Below, piece after piece: positions 12,988 to 21,834 of a stretch of DNA of 64,000 bases (the first letter of the stretch is position 1; the number at the start of each line of letters is the position of its first letter). Origin of the DNA: Pristionchus mayeri (lineage: Eukaryota > Nematoda > Chromadorea > Rhabditida > Neodiplogasteridae); assembly GCA_036245805.1 (NCBI GenBank), contig BTRK01000001.1, forward strand, positions 620,001-684,000, written 5' to 3'. Under the pieces are notes generated by a model. It had not been told where the DNA came from. It did not search any database and saw only the letters and a list, made by a program, of their open reading frames with translations. Both the position numbers and the translations under genes were made by a program.

Positions 12988-13972
12988 TAGGGACCGCGGC
13001 TGCCCTTTTAAAGAGGTTTCATAAAAATGTTTACGCACTACGAACCTGCACAATTGATCATGGCGAAACGTTTAGAAATGAAAACAAAATAATAAAAAAA
13101 TAATTTTATCAAATTCAGTAACTTTTAAAATTTCTCCTTGGGTCACTAGACTACTGTATGATGATTAGAGTTGGAGCGCATCACGAGTCAGGGTTTCGAA
13201 TTATTTTGTGTTTTTATTGTTTGTATATTTGTATATTTTTACTGTTTGTTTTTGTATTATTTATGTGTGAACTGCTTTAAGTGAGAAGTGCTAGCTTCTG
13301 AACTTATAGTTGACCGGAAAACTAAGTGGATCAAATATGGACAGGTGAAGTACTTGGGCAAAGAAGTAGCCGTCCGAACGAAAATGGGGCATGACGCGTG
13401 TGTGGAATAGGTAAAGGAAGGTTTGTTGCATGTACTGGACTCTAGAAAATAAAGGGGGCACTCAATAATAATGAGAAAACGGGGGAAGAAATGGGAGGTG
13501 CTCGAAAAATGTCAGATTCGGGCCGGTTTTTGGCCAAGAAGTAGTCGTCAGAACGAAAATGGGGCATGACCCGTGTGTGGAATAGGTAAAGGAATGTTTT
13601 AATCATGCACAGGGCACAAGAAAATGGAGGTGGCACGCAAATAGTTTGAGAAAACAAGGGAAGAAACAATTACTGGAAATTGTATCAACGGTTTTGGCCC
13701 GATAATCACGTTCTCCCTAAACCAGAACCGGCCAACCAGTCGCAAATCCGTTTATAATGGGTTTCTCTAGCTATATGACGGTAAAACTGACCTAGAAAAT
13801 ATTAAAATAGTGCAAAATCGATAAAGAAAAAGTTGAAAAAACTTTATTACATCACGACACAGAATACAAATGGTACAGTATCTAGGCGCACAATTAATCG
13901 TGGTGTGGGCATGTGATGGCGCACAATTAATCGTGGTGTGGGCATGTGACGCAGAAAGGACGGGCCTCCCTA
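12988..13972. mobile_element. hAT-like non-autonomous element B (8-bp duplication)
   Basis: The left end is TAGGGACCGCGG and the right end, reversed, is TAGGGAGGCCCGTCC. Both are related to element A at 1,346. Perfect 8-bp direct repeats TCTAAATG flank it (12,980-12,987 and 13,973-13,980). Inside are a ~177-bp tandem duplication (about 13,345-13,520 and 13,522-13,670) and a 35-bp one (13,884-13,953). No transposase was seen. Confidence 0.68.
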
Positions 13973-14113
13973 TCTAAATGTGAGTAAATGCAGCAGTTCG
14001 ACCAAAAATAATGTAGAACATGAAAAACCGAATGACGAAATGACGAATGCGCTCATATGGAAAGTCGGAAAAATATGATTTTTCGTGTTCCGTCATGGTA
14101 GAGCGTTTCAAGG

Positions 14114-14119
14114 AGTGTA
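14114..14119. repeat. Polinton target-site duplication, left
   Basis: AGTGTA directly precedes the element's first bases and is identical to 23,330-23,335. Confidence 0.9.
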
Positions 14120-14985
14120 AGTAGAATATGCCCTCTTAAGATCTAGATCGATAACCGATCAATATCGGATTGCCAATCGACCCTCCCCTCCCCTGCGGGT
14201 GTCAGTCCCTCCTCCCGGGGTAGTCTCCCTCTCCCCGCGGTAGTCTCTCACCCTTTGATGATGCCGCCGATACCAATGAATAACTAATCGACATTTATAC
14301 TAATGTTGAAAACCAGACGATTTCGATCAATATTTAAATACTTTATAAAATAATGTTGAAAACCTCACCTACCGGCTGTCAATTGTGGTGTGGTTCACAC
14401 CTAGGTGTAGTCTGTCCGATTTCAATCAATATTTAAAATAATTTTGAAAACCTCATCTAACCGGTTGTCAGCTTTTCAGACCTATTCTCTCAAATTTCAA
14501 TCAATACGCTCGGGGTTCTTGGAGCGGTAATTTTGACCAGGCTGTCATTTAAGAAGGGTCTTTTCGCTATTTTTACAAAATATTTTTCATTATTGACTCA
14601 TTTGCCATGGATACCCTCATGTTGAGTGGTATTCTCTCTCGAGACCCGTATGCAAAACATTACTTTCTCGGATGTTTTCCTAGTGATCGCCTGCCTAATG
14701 TTACTAAATACAGACACCCAGTGTGCTTTATTGTTAATGTTGATACACATAATCAACCAGGTTCACATTGGTTTGCTGTTTATGTGCGTCGTGCAACAGT
14801 TTACGTTTTTGACAGTTTTGGCACGTTGCCAGCCGTAATTAAACATTGGTGTCGTACTCTAGGACGTCAAGTTTTCTTCAATTCAATGCCCCACCAATCA
14901 ATCGACGAATGCGGAGGATATGCCGTTTACGTTTTGTGCGAATTGGCTCGTCGGAGGCGGTTTACCACCATTGTCCGTCGGTTTC
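14120..14985 (+). repeat. Polinton terminal inverted repeat, left arm
   Basis: About 866 bp near-identical, in reverse complement, to 22,359-23,329. It covers the non-coding terminus and the first ~125 codons of the protease gene; homology stops abruptly at GTCCGTCGGTTTC. Confidence 0.88.
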
Positions 14986-15071
14986 TCAACACGAATTACG
15001 ACGATGCATTCATTCGCCGCTACCTTACTCTAGTGCACAAAGTACATATACCCCAATCGATGCCATACTAG
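14607..15071 (+). CDS. Adenain-like cysteine protease (Polinton PRO)
   Basis: A 154-residue protein of the adenovirus-type (C5/Ulp1-like) protease fold, which in these elements matures virion proteins. The catalytic series is visible in order: His54 in GSHWFAVYV, Asp69 in FDSFG, Gln97 in PHQS and Cys102 in DECGGYAVYVL. It looks full-length and intact. The first ~125 codons lie inside the left terminal repeat, so a partial second copy exists at 22,252-22,743. The ATPase gene beyond it runs convergently. Confidence 0.9.
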   Translation: MDTLMLSGILSRDPYAKHYFLGCFPSDRLPNVTKYRHPVCFIVNVDTHNQPGSHWFAVYVRRATVYVFDSFGTLPAVIKHWCRTLGRQVFFNSMPHQSIDECGGYAVYVLCELARRRRFTTIVRRFLNTNYDDAFIRRYLTLVHKVHIPQSMPY

Positions 15072-15077
15072 CTCATT

Positions 15078-15158
15078 ATGTCATCCAAACTCGCTACGCA
15101 CCGGCGGTTTCTCGAAGAGCTCTCGCAGGACCCCACTCTCGTTCGACGTGTTAGCTAG
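15078..15158 (+). pseudogene. Possible truncated small Polinton ORF (26 aa)
   Basis: A short frame (MSSKLATHRRFLEELSQ..., ending RRVS) starts 6 bases after the protease stop. Its basic helical start resembles the N-terminus of small accessory ORFs found in animal Polintons, but it stops after 26 codons. It may be a remnant or chance. Confidence 0.25.
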
Positions 15159-15272
15159 GAGAGATGTCAAGCATTAATGAACGATGTTTTACACTGCTAC
15201 TTCTTCTTTGTTAAATTTATTTATGCACATCAAGAAATGAACACATTTAGCAATTGGTCGAAACTGTCAAAT

Positions 15273-15926
15273 TTACTTCTTCTTTGGTACATATACGGTG
15301 ATTTTCTTGGAAAATATATCGGTCAAAATGCGGCAATTATCGTCTGTTCGAGTATGTAGGTCAAGAAACAAGTATCCAAAAGGTTCACGTGTACAGTCCT
15401 TGTATGCCTCGATAAACGAACGATACTGGTCCTTGTCAAATAGTTGTCTCCCGAGTGAGAACAAAAAGTTCATGTCACTTGTCGTCTTGAGGATACACAT
15501 ATAGGAAGAGTTCATTCGAGCCGTCCTCGGTACAGAGAACAAGTTTTGTAGAATGGTTATTACGGAAATGCACCGATGGTGAGCAATTCGTGAATATAGA
15601 TTAGCAAATAGATCGGGTTCCTTTTTAAGCTCGGTAGCTAGGTCATCGAGGACGAGTAGATTTCCGTCTCCTTCCATCGCGCATACCTCATCGATCAGAG
15701 AAAGATCAGGCAGTCCTTCATGGAGAATAAAACGGTCATCTTTCGCGAGTTGAGTGTGTTTCTGAGTGGAGATTCCGTACGCCCATATAATCTTTTTCAA
15801 GGGTTTATCAAAGAGTTCGGACGCATGCTCTATCAGTTTGAATACGAATTCAGACTTGCCACATCCAGTTCCTCCTCCAACAACCATTGTTATCGGGACA
15901 CGCAGACGAAACCTACCGCACTCCAT
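15273..15926 (-). CDS. A32/FtsK-like genome-packaging ATPase (Polinton ATP)
   Basis: A 217-residue P-loop ATPase. Walker A is GGGTGCGKS (residues 17-25) and Walker B is LLVLDDL (90-96). A polar residue after the next strand (TILQNLF) fits the sensor position of the HerA/FtsK/A32 packaging family. Known role: pumping DNA into preformed capsids. The length matches Polinton ATPases, with no visible lesion. It converges on the protease; its 5' end faces the penton-like gene across a ~200-bp gap (15,927-16,125) that probably carries both promoters. Confidence 0.88.
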   Translation of the reverse strand: MECGRFRLRVPITMVVGGGTGCGKSEFVFKLIEHASELFDKPLKKIIWAYGISTQKHTQLAKDDRFILHEGLPDLSLIDEVCAMEGDGNLLVLDDLATELKKEPDLFANLYSRIAHHRCISVITILQNLFSVPRTARMNSSYMCILKTTSDMNFLFSLGRQLFDKDQYRSFIEAYKDCTREPFGYLFLDLHTRTDDNCRILTDIFSKKITVYVPKKK

Positions 15927-16125
15927 CGTTGTTAGGTGTAAAATGAGGTCATTCTATGCCTCTGCATGAATAGAGACCGGTCTGTTCTAATTGTCCAGTG
16001 TGCAGTACTTACTGTAGTAGTCGTAGCTTCCGCACTCAACCTCACTCTCCGTAAGGACAGTTGTTACGAAGTTTGGTTCAATCTTCTCACGAGTTCACTA
16101 GCTCTGATCGTACCCTTCCCTTTCA

Positions 16126-17964
16126 ATGTCAATCAACCAAGATGACGATTTGTTCCTAACACTCCCCTCAAATGTACCAGGTCCAAACAATACCATCAGT
16201 AGTTGGGTGACTACTCTACCCTACTCACTAAATTTGGTTGGGTCATGGGAAGTGGGCCTCTCTGAGATTATTTATACAAATTCTGCTTACACTATTCCCA
16301 ACGCTCTACCATTTGAAATCCATTTCAAGAGTGGAAATGTCGAGCACTACTATGTACCTGAGGGTAACTACGATAATCCACAGAAATTGGTCGAGACGTT
16401 ATCCTCAGTCATTGACTCGACGCCTCGGAGTAAGCGTAATGCCGATCCTGAAGAAGATGACGAGGAGGAAATGTTGGAGGCAGATGAAGACCAAGTGTTC
16501 ATACCGCCGCAACCATCGGTAGAAACACCTCCAGTTCAAAGTGAACCTCCTGATTCTAAATCAAATGGATCCAATACGACGACAGAGCCAGCTCAGACCA
16601 CAACACCGACGCCCAAACCGAGTCAGTCTGGCAAACCGAAACCGAAGCCCAAACCAGGCGAAACAAAAGACCCTAAGCCGAAGCCTGAACAACAAGCTAC
16701 TACTACCACTGCGAAACCGAAACCCAACACCGAAACAGATGGGACACCAACAGCAACGCCCACACCGAAGCCAACCCAGACACCCACTCCGAAACCAACC
16801 CAGACACACACACCGAAGCCAACCCAGACACCCACACCGAAGCCAACCCAGACACCCACACCTACCCCCGATCAGCCTAAACCGAACGAGTCTAAGTCAA
16901 AACCGGGTGAAACCGCATCAACTCCTCCTGCGAAACCGAAACCGAAACCGAAGCCGAAGCCAAAACCAGAGGAAACACGGACAACGACAAATACTCCTGT
17001 CGAAAACGTCACAGAAGAACCTCCTAAACCAACCACTACACCAAATCCAAATGAGGATCAGGAAGGAGACCTCGAGCCAGACGATGATCCTGTTATGCGG
17101 GTCGTCGCGATCGAGAAACCCCAAGTATTCCCTACTATAGCGATTAATGTAAAAGGGGATGAATTTCAAGGTTCGACTATGCAGACATCTCGAGACTATC
17201 CAAAAGTAATACGAAATACGTGGGGAAAGAATCAACCTATAACTCCAAAACGAAAATCCTTCGAACGTATTGAAATGACAATACCTAAACTCCCCAAACT
17301 AAAGGATCCGGTGTGGGCTGAACCACGTTTTGGTGTTATAAAAAGGGATAAAGAGGATAAAGATGAGACAAAAGTTGATGTAAAAGTAGAAGAAGAAAAA
17401 CAGCCTCTCGAGAAGGAGATTGACACACAAGAAGAAGAAGAAGAAGATGGGGAATTGTTGGAGGCAGACGAGGAACAAGTTTTCATGGTTGGACCTCCCG
17501 TATCATTTGAACATGGCAAGTTTTCAAACCGCATTCGAGTTAACATTAATCCTGCACGCGTTTCCCATGTGAAATTGTCAAAAGGACTCATGTTCCTTCT
17601 TGGTTTTGACGTGCAAACACTGACGGGGAGCATGCTCGCCAAATACTCACCCACTACCCAATCTGGAAGTAATGCACTCTACATCTTCTCGGATCTTGCT
17701 GCATACTCAATCCTCGGAAATACTACTTCAAACCAATTGAGAATCATTCCTGTTACTGGCGATTTTGGTTCAACTTGTCACGCTGTATGCAATCCTGTAA
17801 GGTACTTTAACACTAGAACAGGACATATTGATAGTATTCAGATATACATTAGGAACGCTGTATGCAATCCTGTAAGGTACTTTTTTAGGAATGAATATGG
17901 TGATTTGGTACAGTTCCATTACGGTACCGCGGTTGTTGTACTTCATATCCGTAAGAAACAGTAG
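16126..17964 (+). CDS. Penton-like minor capsid protein with long Pro/Thr/Lys-rich insert
   Basis: A 612-residue protein. The N-terminus (about 1-105: DLFLTLPSNVPG..., SWEVGLSEIIYT) and C-terminus (about 470-612: ALYIFSDLAAYSILGN, DSIQIYIRN, GTAVVVLHIRKK) match the beta-rich penton-like minor capsid protein of animal Polintons. Between them is a low-complexity insert rich in PKP and TPKPTQTP repeats (about 130-320), then a charged stretch. Related acidic motifs flank it: EADEDQVF near 116 and EADEEQVF near 446. A 29-bp exact in-frame repeat codes AVCNPVRYF twice near the end. Assignment comes from pattern memory; the frame is intact. Confidence 0.7.
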   Translation: MSINQDDDLFLTLPSNVPGPNNTISSWVTTLPYSLNLVGSWEVGLSEIIYTNSAYTIPNALPFEIHFKSGNVEHYYVPEGNYDNPQKLVETLSSVIDSTPRSKRNADPEEDDEEEMLEADEDQVFIPPQPSVETPPVQSEPPDSKSNGSNTTTEPAQTTTPTPKPSQSGKPKPKPKPGETKDPKPKPEQQATTTTAKPKPNTETDGTPTATPTPKPTQTPTPKPTQTHTPKPTQTPTPKPTQTPTPTPDQPKPNESKSKPGETASTPPAKPKPKPKPKPKPEETRTTTNTPVENVTEEPPKPTTTPNPNEDQEGDLEPDDDPVMRVVAIEKPQVFPTIAINVKGDEFQGSTMQTSRDYPKVIRNTWGKNQPITPKRKSFERIEMTIPKLPKLKDPVWAEPRFGVIKRDKEDKDETKVDVKVEEEKQPLEKEIDTQEEEEEDGELLEADEEQVFMVGPPVSFEHGKFSNRIRVNINPARVSHVKLSKGLMFLLGFDVQTLTGSMLAKYSPTTQSGSNALYIFSDLAAYSILGNTTSNQLRIIPVTGDFGSTCHAVCNPVRYFNTRTGHIDSIQIYIRNAVCNPVRYFFRNEYGDLVQFHYGTAVVVLHIRKKQ

Positions 17965-18014
17965 TAGATATTCATTCAATATATTGTGCAGTCCTACTGA
18001 GCGGTCGTGTCCTA

Positions 18015-18389
18015 ATGCGTTATTCAGTGTACGAACCCGATAAAGAAGATTGGATAAAGATTTTTAAAAATCAATCTGGTGGAACAATCGCTTACTACCA
18101 AGGACGTCGATTTCAAAGAGGTGGTTCAATCGGAACCTTCCTAGGGAAACTTTGGAGTGTAATCCCAAGGTTCCTCAATTCTGTCTTTGGACATAGGCTC
18201 ATTAGCGGTGTGACAGATGCTGCGAAAGATGTAGCAGCCGGAAGGAGTTTTAAAGAGGCGGCGAAATCGCACGGAAGAGAGCAAGTTCGAAACCTTATCG
18301 GAGTTGGAAAGTTGAGGGGTGGTATTGAAAAGAGAAGAAGACACCCTAAGCGAACACACTACATCGCACCCCTTCAAATGAATTGGTAA
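18015..18389 (+). CDS. pVI-like minor virion protein (Polinton PX-type)
   Basis: A 124-residue basic protein 50 bp after the penton-like gene. Residues ~34-60 (FQRGGSIGTFLGKLWSVIPR) form a glycine-led amphipathic segment, then a helical AAKDVAAGRSFKEAAK. This fits the Polinton virion protein compared with adenovirus pVI/pX, thought to be membrane-active. Residues 100-103 are LRGG, matching the general adenain cleavage pattern (M/I/L)-x-G-G; cutting there would release a basic ~21-residue tail beginning IEKRRR. Cleavage is inferred. Confidence 0.6.
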   Translation: MRYSVYEPDKEDWIKIFKNQSGGTIAYYQGRRFQRGGSIGTFLGKLWSVIPRFLNSVFGHRLISGVTDAAKDVAAGRSFKEAAKSHGREQVRNLIGVGKLRGGIEKRRRHPKRTHYIAPLQMNW

Positions 18390-18483
18390 GGCTCATTTAC
18401 CGACTTAGTATAAGACATAGAGGGAGAATGAGAGGGAGGGAGAGTGACAAATGGCTACTCATTTCTCGTCTTGATCGAGCGGC

Positions 18484-18915
18484 ATGAATGGTGAGAAAGT
18501 CAACACTTGTAACCCATTAATTCATTTTCATTTAGATCTCTACAGAATTGCCAGGATTGTCACACACCAACTCAGACCACACGCCACACGTATGGATGTG
18601 CGCGGATTTCACATCGTTCCTGATCAAAGTAGACCTAGCGAGCTTCATCTTATTGAGGCCTTGCAGCATTTCATCGATTTAACATGTGGTAACCTCCCTC
18701 AAGGTGTGCGATACGCACTAACAGTCAATCACCCCGCTATACCTTTCAATGGATGTAACCTATTTGTAAACTACCGTGAACATACTGGGCGTGAAGGAGA
18801 AATGATTGCGAATGTATTGCGCACTTTGATTCAAAGTAATCGTTCTTTATTGTACACTGATAGATTTAACATGGAAATATCAACGTATGACTTTTCTAGT
18901 CGCGGAATCTTGTAA
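18484..18915 (+). CDS. Unknown Polinton protein, possibly N-terminal part of lost polymerase B
   Basis: A 143-residue ORF, intact, Met at 18,484. The second half (VRYALTVNHPAIPF, then MIANVLRTLIQSNRSL and DRFNMEISTYDFSSRG) resembles, from memory, the conserved N-terminal domain ahead of Polinton DNA polymerase B. No exonuclease or polymerase motifs follow, and the next ORF is on the other strand. It could be what remains after deletion of polymerase, or a separate protein. The last 20 bases overlap the convergent ORF's end. Confidence 0.45.
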   Translation: MNGEKVNTCNPLIHFHLDLYRIARIVTHQLRPHATRMDVRGFHIVPDQSRPSELHLIEALQHFIDLTCGNLPQGVRYALTVNHPAIPFNGCNLFVNYREHTGREGEMIANVLRTLIQSNRSLLYTDRFNMEISTYDFSSRGIL

Positions 18916-19147
18916 TTCTAATTGTCTGGCCAACTAGGTATAGATCAACACCGTCGATTTCTCTCACGATAAACTCTGCAAAGTCACGTGGTGTGTACAC
19001 GTTCACGTCTGGGTACATGGACTCGAGAATATCCAGTAGTCTTGTAAGCGCGACATTGCCAAAAAGGTCAATATGAAGATCGATCCAGTTGGTAAGGCCG
19101 GCACGCGTTGTTACGTCGTATTTGTTGCGTTCCTCGTCAGAAACCAT
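18896..19147 (-). CDS. Hypothetical Polinton protein, 83 aa
   Basis: Not recognised. An acidic, probably helical protein (MVSDEERNKYDVTTRAG..., ending VGQTIRITRFRD), intact and tail-to-tail with the 143-residue ORF, overlapping it by 20 bp. It faces the capsid gene across a ~300-bp non-coding gap that may hold a bidirectional promoter. Uninterrupted coding amid intact virion genes suggests it is real. Confidence 0.45.
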   Translation of the reverse strand: MVSDEERNKYDVTTRAGLTNWIDLHIDLFGNVALTRLLDILESMYPDVNVYTPRDFAEFIVREIDGVDLYLVGQTIRITRFRD

Positions 19148-19451
19148 TGCGAGAGGTGGGAAGAACGCGACCGGTCAGTGTGAAGAAGAGGAGAGCGACT
19201 GAGCGAGTCACACCTTTTGAAATCAAAGAAAGAATAATAAGGAATGAAAAAAAGGTAATGGGTTAAGGGGAGAAATGGAAGAACTAAAGAAAAACCCTAG
19301 GGCCCTAGGGCATTTCCTAGGTCCTAGGGTTCCTAGGGAGAGTAGGGTCCTAGGAAATAGGGGAAAGGGCGCGGGCCTTTTTCTTTATTTTATTTGAGTA
19401 ATACCGGACGTAAAGCTCTCATTCTTACTCTGTGCACTGACGCTGAGCGGT
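19148..19451. promoter_or_regulatory. Non-coding gap with CCTAGG palindrome cluster
   Basis: The gap upstream of the major capsid gene holds a tight cluster of CCTAGG and CCCTAGGG palindromes (about 19,295-19,362), one run reading CCCTAGGGCCCTAGGG. It lies between divergent genes, so a promoter or other cis-acting role is plausible. No TATA box was assigned. Confidence 0.4.
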
Positions 19452-20753
19452 ATGTTCAAGATTGACAGTGACTCTGACAAGTCTGTCCCTCAAGAGATTG
19501 ATTATTGGTCTGTCCCCCTAACCAATGTTGGCGTCGAGAGTAGTCGAGTGGTTGAAGTGTCTACGAGCAACAGTGTCAACACTGTTCCATACGAGTTTCG
19601 CATCAACAATAGCAAGAATTTCCTCGATCTTCAACGCAGTCATCTGCTTGTGAGATGTTCGATTCGTGATCTAGAAGGCAACCGCCGCCCTGTCGACGGT
19701 GTAAACTATGCGCCCATTAACCTCATTGGACAGACGCTTTTCCGCCAAGTCCAAATCTTCATCTCGGGTGTCCAAGTGTACGACAGTGGAGTCTTGTATC
19801 CCTATAGAGCCTACATGCAGGGACTACTCGGGCATTCAAAAGACTACAAGGAAACACAATTGGCTCTCGCGGGCTTCACCATGGAAGATGACCCTGACGA
19901 ACATGGAGATCCTGGTTACGAAATTCGATGGCAGAAAGCGGACGGAGGTGCGACTATGGAGTTTATAGCACCCATAAGTGCTGACATCTTCCAACAACCC
20001 CGTGCACTTGTCCCCTTCCTCGATTTCAAACTAGTTCTCCATCCAGCCAGTGATGCTTTCCGTATCGAACAGCGTCGGGGAGACCTTCAACCATACCAGC
20101 TTGTTATCGAAGACCTAGAGTTCCTTTCTCGGCAGATTACCTGTCATGACAGTACCATGCTCGCGATCGACGCAATGCTTCGAGAGCACAAGATAATCTC
20201 ATATCAACTTAATTCGATTCAAATGCGATCATTCTTCATATCGGCAGGACGTCTACATGCTCCGGAGCACAAGTTGTTCATTACAGCAACACCGAGACGA
20301 CTCATTTGTGGTTTTGTCTCATCAGAGAACTTTAACGGTAGCACAAGCACCAATCCATTCCAGTTCCGTCCATTTGGAGTGACCGAGATTTACTTGGACA
20401 TGGGTACTGAAACCCTCCCCCTTCGTAGTTGGAACATGAACTTTGACGAGAACAACTGTGCACGGGCTTACTTGGCACTGCAAGACACACTCGGATTCAC
20501 AAAGAGCGGGGACAGCAACGGAATTACCTTTAACAATTTCAAGAACGGTTACACCTTTTTCGGATTTTATATTTCACCAAACGCACAGGATTCTGACAGC
20601 CGTGATTTGCTCAAGATGGGTGAGACGAGCCTTCGTATTCGTTTCTCACAGGCTGTCCCTGAAGGAGGAATCTACTGTGTTGTGATGGCGGAATTCAGTT
20701 CCGAGTTGGGCATCAACGCAGAACGACAACCCATTGTGGACAGTATCATTTAA
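19452..20753 (+). CDS. Double-jelly-roll major capsid protein (Polinton MCP/hexon)
   Basis: A 433-residue protein with the hallmark segment of PRD1-adenovirus lineage capsid proteins at residues 89-121: INLIGQTLFRQVQIFISG followed by YPYRAYM. The rest is beta-rich, with no frame break. Length is at the short end of the usual 400-650 range. Known role: trimers form the icosahedral shell. Its presence with penton-like, ATPase and protease genes means the element has a capsid-forming gene set. It converges on the integrase gene, stop codons about 10 bp apart. Confidence 0.82.
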   Translation: MFKIDSDSDKSVPQEIDYWSVPLTNVGVESSRVVEVSTSNSVNTVPYEFRINNSKNFLDLQRSHLLVRCSIRDLEGNRRPVDGVNYAPINLIGQTLFRQVQIFISGVQVYDSGVLYPYRAYMQGLLGHSKDYKETQLALAGFTMEDDPDEHGDPGYEIRWQKADGGATMEFIAPISADIFQQPRALVPFLDFKLVLHPASDAFRIEQRRGDLQPYQLVIEDLEFLSRQITCHDSTMLAIDAMLREHKIISYQLNSIQMRSFFISAGRLHAPEHKLFITATPRRLICGFVSSENFNGSTSTNPFQFRPFGVTEIYLDMGTETLPLRSWNMNFDENNCARAYLALQDTLGFTKSGDSNGITFNNFKNGYTFFGFYISPNAQDSDSRDLLKMGETSLRIRFSQAVPEGGIYCVVMAEFSSELGINAERQPIVDSII

Positions 20754-20763
20754 GAATGTTTAT

Positions 20764-21834
20764 TCAAATATCATGTACGTCAGAATCATCAACCCAACTG
20801 TTAAATTCATCGCCATAGCCTAACCATTTCACAAAGTGCTGAGTTTTTCCGCGACATTTGCGTGTTTTCAGCTCAGCCTCCACCTTGTACACTTGTTCAC
20901 GGTTTGTACTCTTGACTAGTTCTTCGTCATAGAAACTTCCGTCGATAGGTTGTCCATTGAGATCCTTGAGTTTGTAATAAACTGGCTTGTATGCATCCTT
21001 GACCGCAGAAATGACGAATAGTTCCTGGGTAAAATTTGGCAAGAAAGACTTGTCAAAAACCTGGCGGTACTTGAGCACCCTTACAGTATCTCCAACTTTG
21101 AATTTTGAGTTTCCTTTCTGCTTCCTTGGCATTGACTTGCGTGGATCTTTTAGGTCGCCCGGTTGAATTGAGGAGGGTGTCCGACCTAACGTCCTGTTGA
21201 CCGAGTGATTGATCCCCTCAATGATCTTGGGTAACTTGTCAATCCACCGGAATGTATTTGCATGTGTGAGAGCCTTGAATAACCGAGTTTTCACCGTGCG
21301 AATTCCTCGTTCAGCGAGTGAGGCCTTGATCTCGCTTTTGGTTGAATAGTGAGCAATTCGCTTGTCAGCAAAATATTTCTTCATACGATTTGCGTAGAAC
21401 TCGAGCCCCAAATCGGTCACAATTGCAGAAGGCAGCCAACCGTTATTTCTTGAGAATATTTTATCGAAAGCAGCTTCCATATCAGGTGCAGTTTTACTCT
21501 TTACTGGTTCGGCAAAGAAACGACGTGAATAACAATCTACAAGAATGAGAAAGTATCGGTAGCCATCGTTGTGTTTCGCAAGTGCTTGCATATCGGCCAG
21601 ATCTCCATGAAGGGTGTGTAATAGACCAGGGGCGTGCACAACGCGACGTGCAAATTTCTTTAGATAATTTTTGTGCAAAGTGTACACGTCCTGATCTTGG
21701 AGCCATTTGTGGGCATCTGATATGCGAACACCTGCTTTCGAGGCGACCTGTCGAACAGATGAAAATGCAGAAGGGTTATCAAGGTTAAAGTATGCATCTT
21801 TCAATTTGGAAATTGTTTGTGCATCTAGAGCCAT
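20764..21834 (-). CDS. Retroviral-type integrase with chromodomain (Polinton INT)
   Basis: A 356-residue integrase. The rve core has the catalytic triad Asp78 (HGDLADM), Asp141 (VTDLGLEF) and Glu175 (ASLAERGIRTVK), spacing D-x33-E. An N-terminal helix-turn-helix-like region (about 5-50) precedes it. An SH3-like segment (about 245-275, KFKVGDTVRV) and a C-terminal chromodomain (about 315-354, HFVKWLGY...NSWVDDSD) follow. Known role: insertion with 6-bp target duplication, matching the flanks here. The frame is intact. Confidence 0.92.
   Translation of the reverse strand: MALDAQTISKLKDAYFNLDNPSAFSSVRQVASKAGVRISDAHKWLQDQDVYTLHKNYLKKFARRVVHAPGLLHTLHGDLADMQALAKHNDGYRYFLILVDCYSRRFFAEPVKSKTAPDMEAAFDKIFSRNNGWLPSAIVTDLGLEFYANRMKKYFADKRIAHYSTKSEIKASLAERGIRTVKTRLFKALTHANTFRWIDKLPKIIEGINHSVNRTLGRTPSSIQPGDLKDPRKSMPRKQKGNSKFKVGDTVRVLKYRQVFDKSFLPNFTQELFVISAVKDAYKPVYYKLKDLNGQPIDGSFYDEELVKSTNREQVYKVEAELKTRKCRGKTQHFVKWLGYGDEFNSWVDDSDVHDI

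Noticed and set aside
16541..17140. 199-residue basic ORF and several opposite-strand ORFs over the penton-like gene
   Set aside because: Alternative frames of the Pro/Thr/Lys repeat; low-complexity shadows of the real frame.
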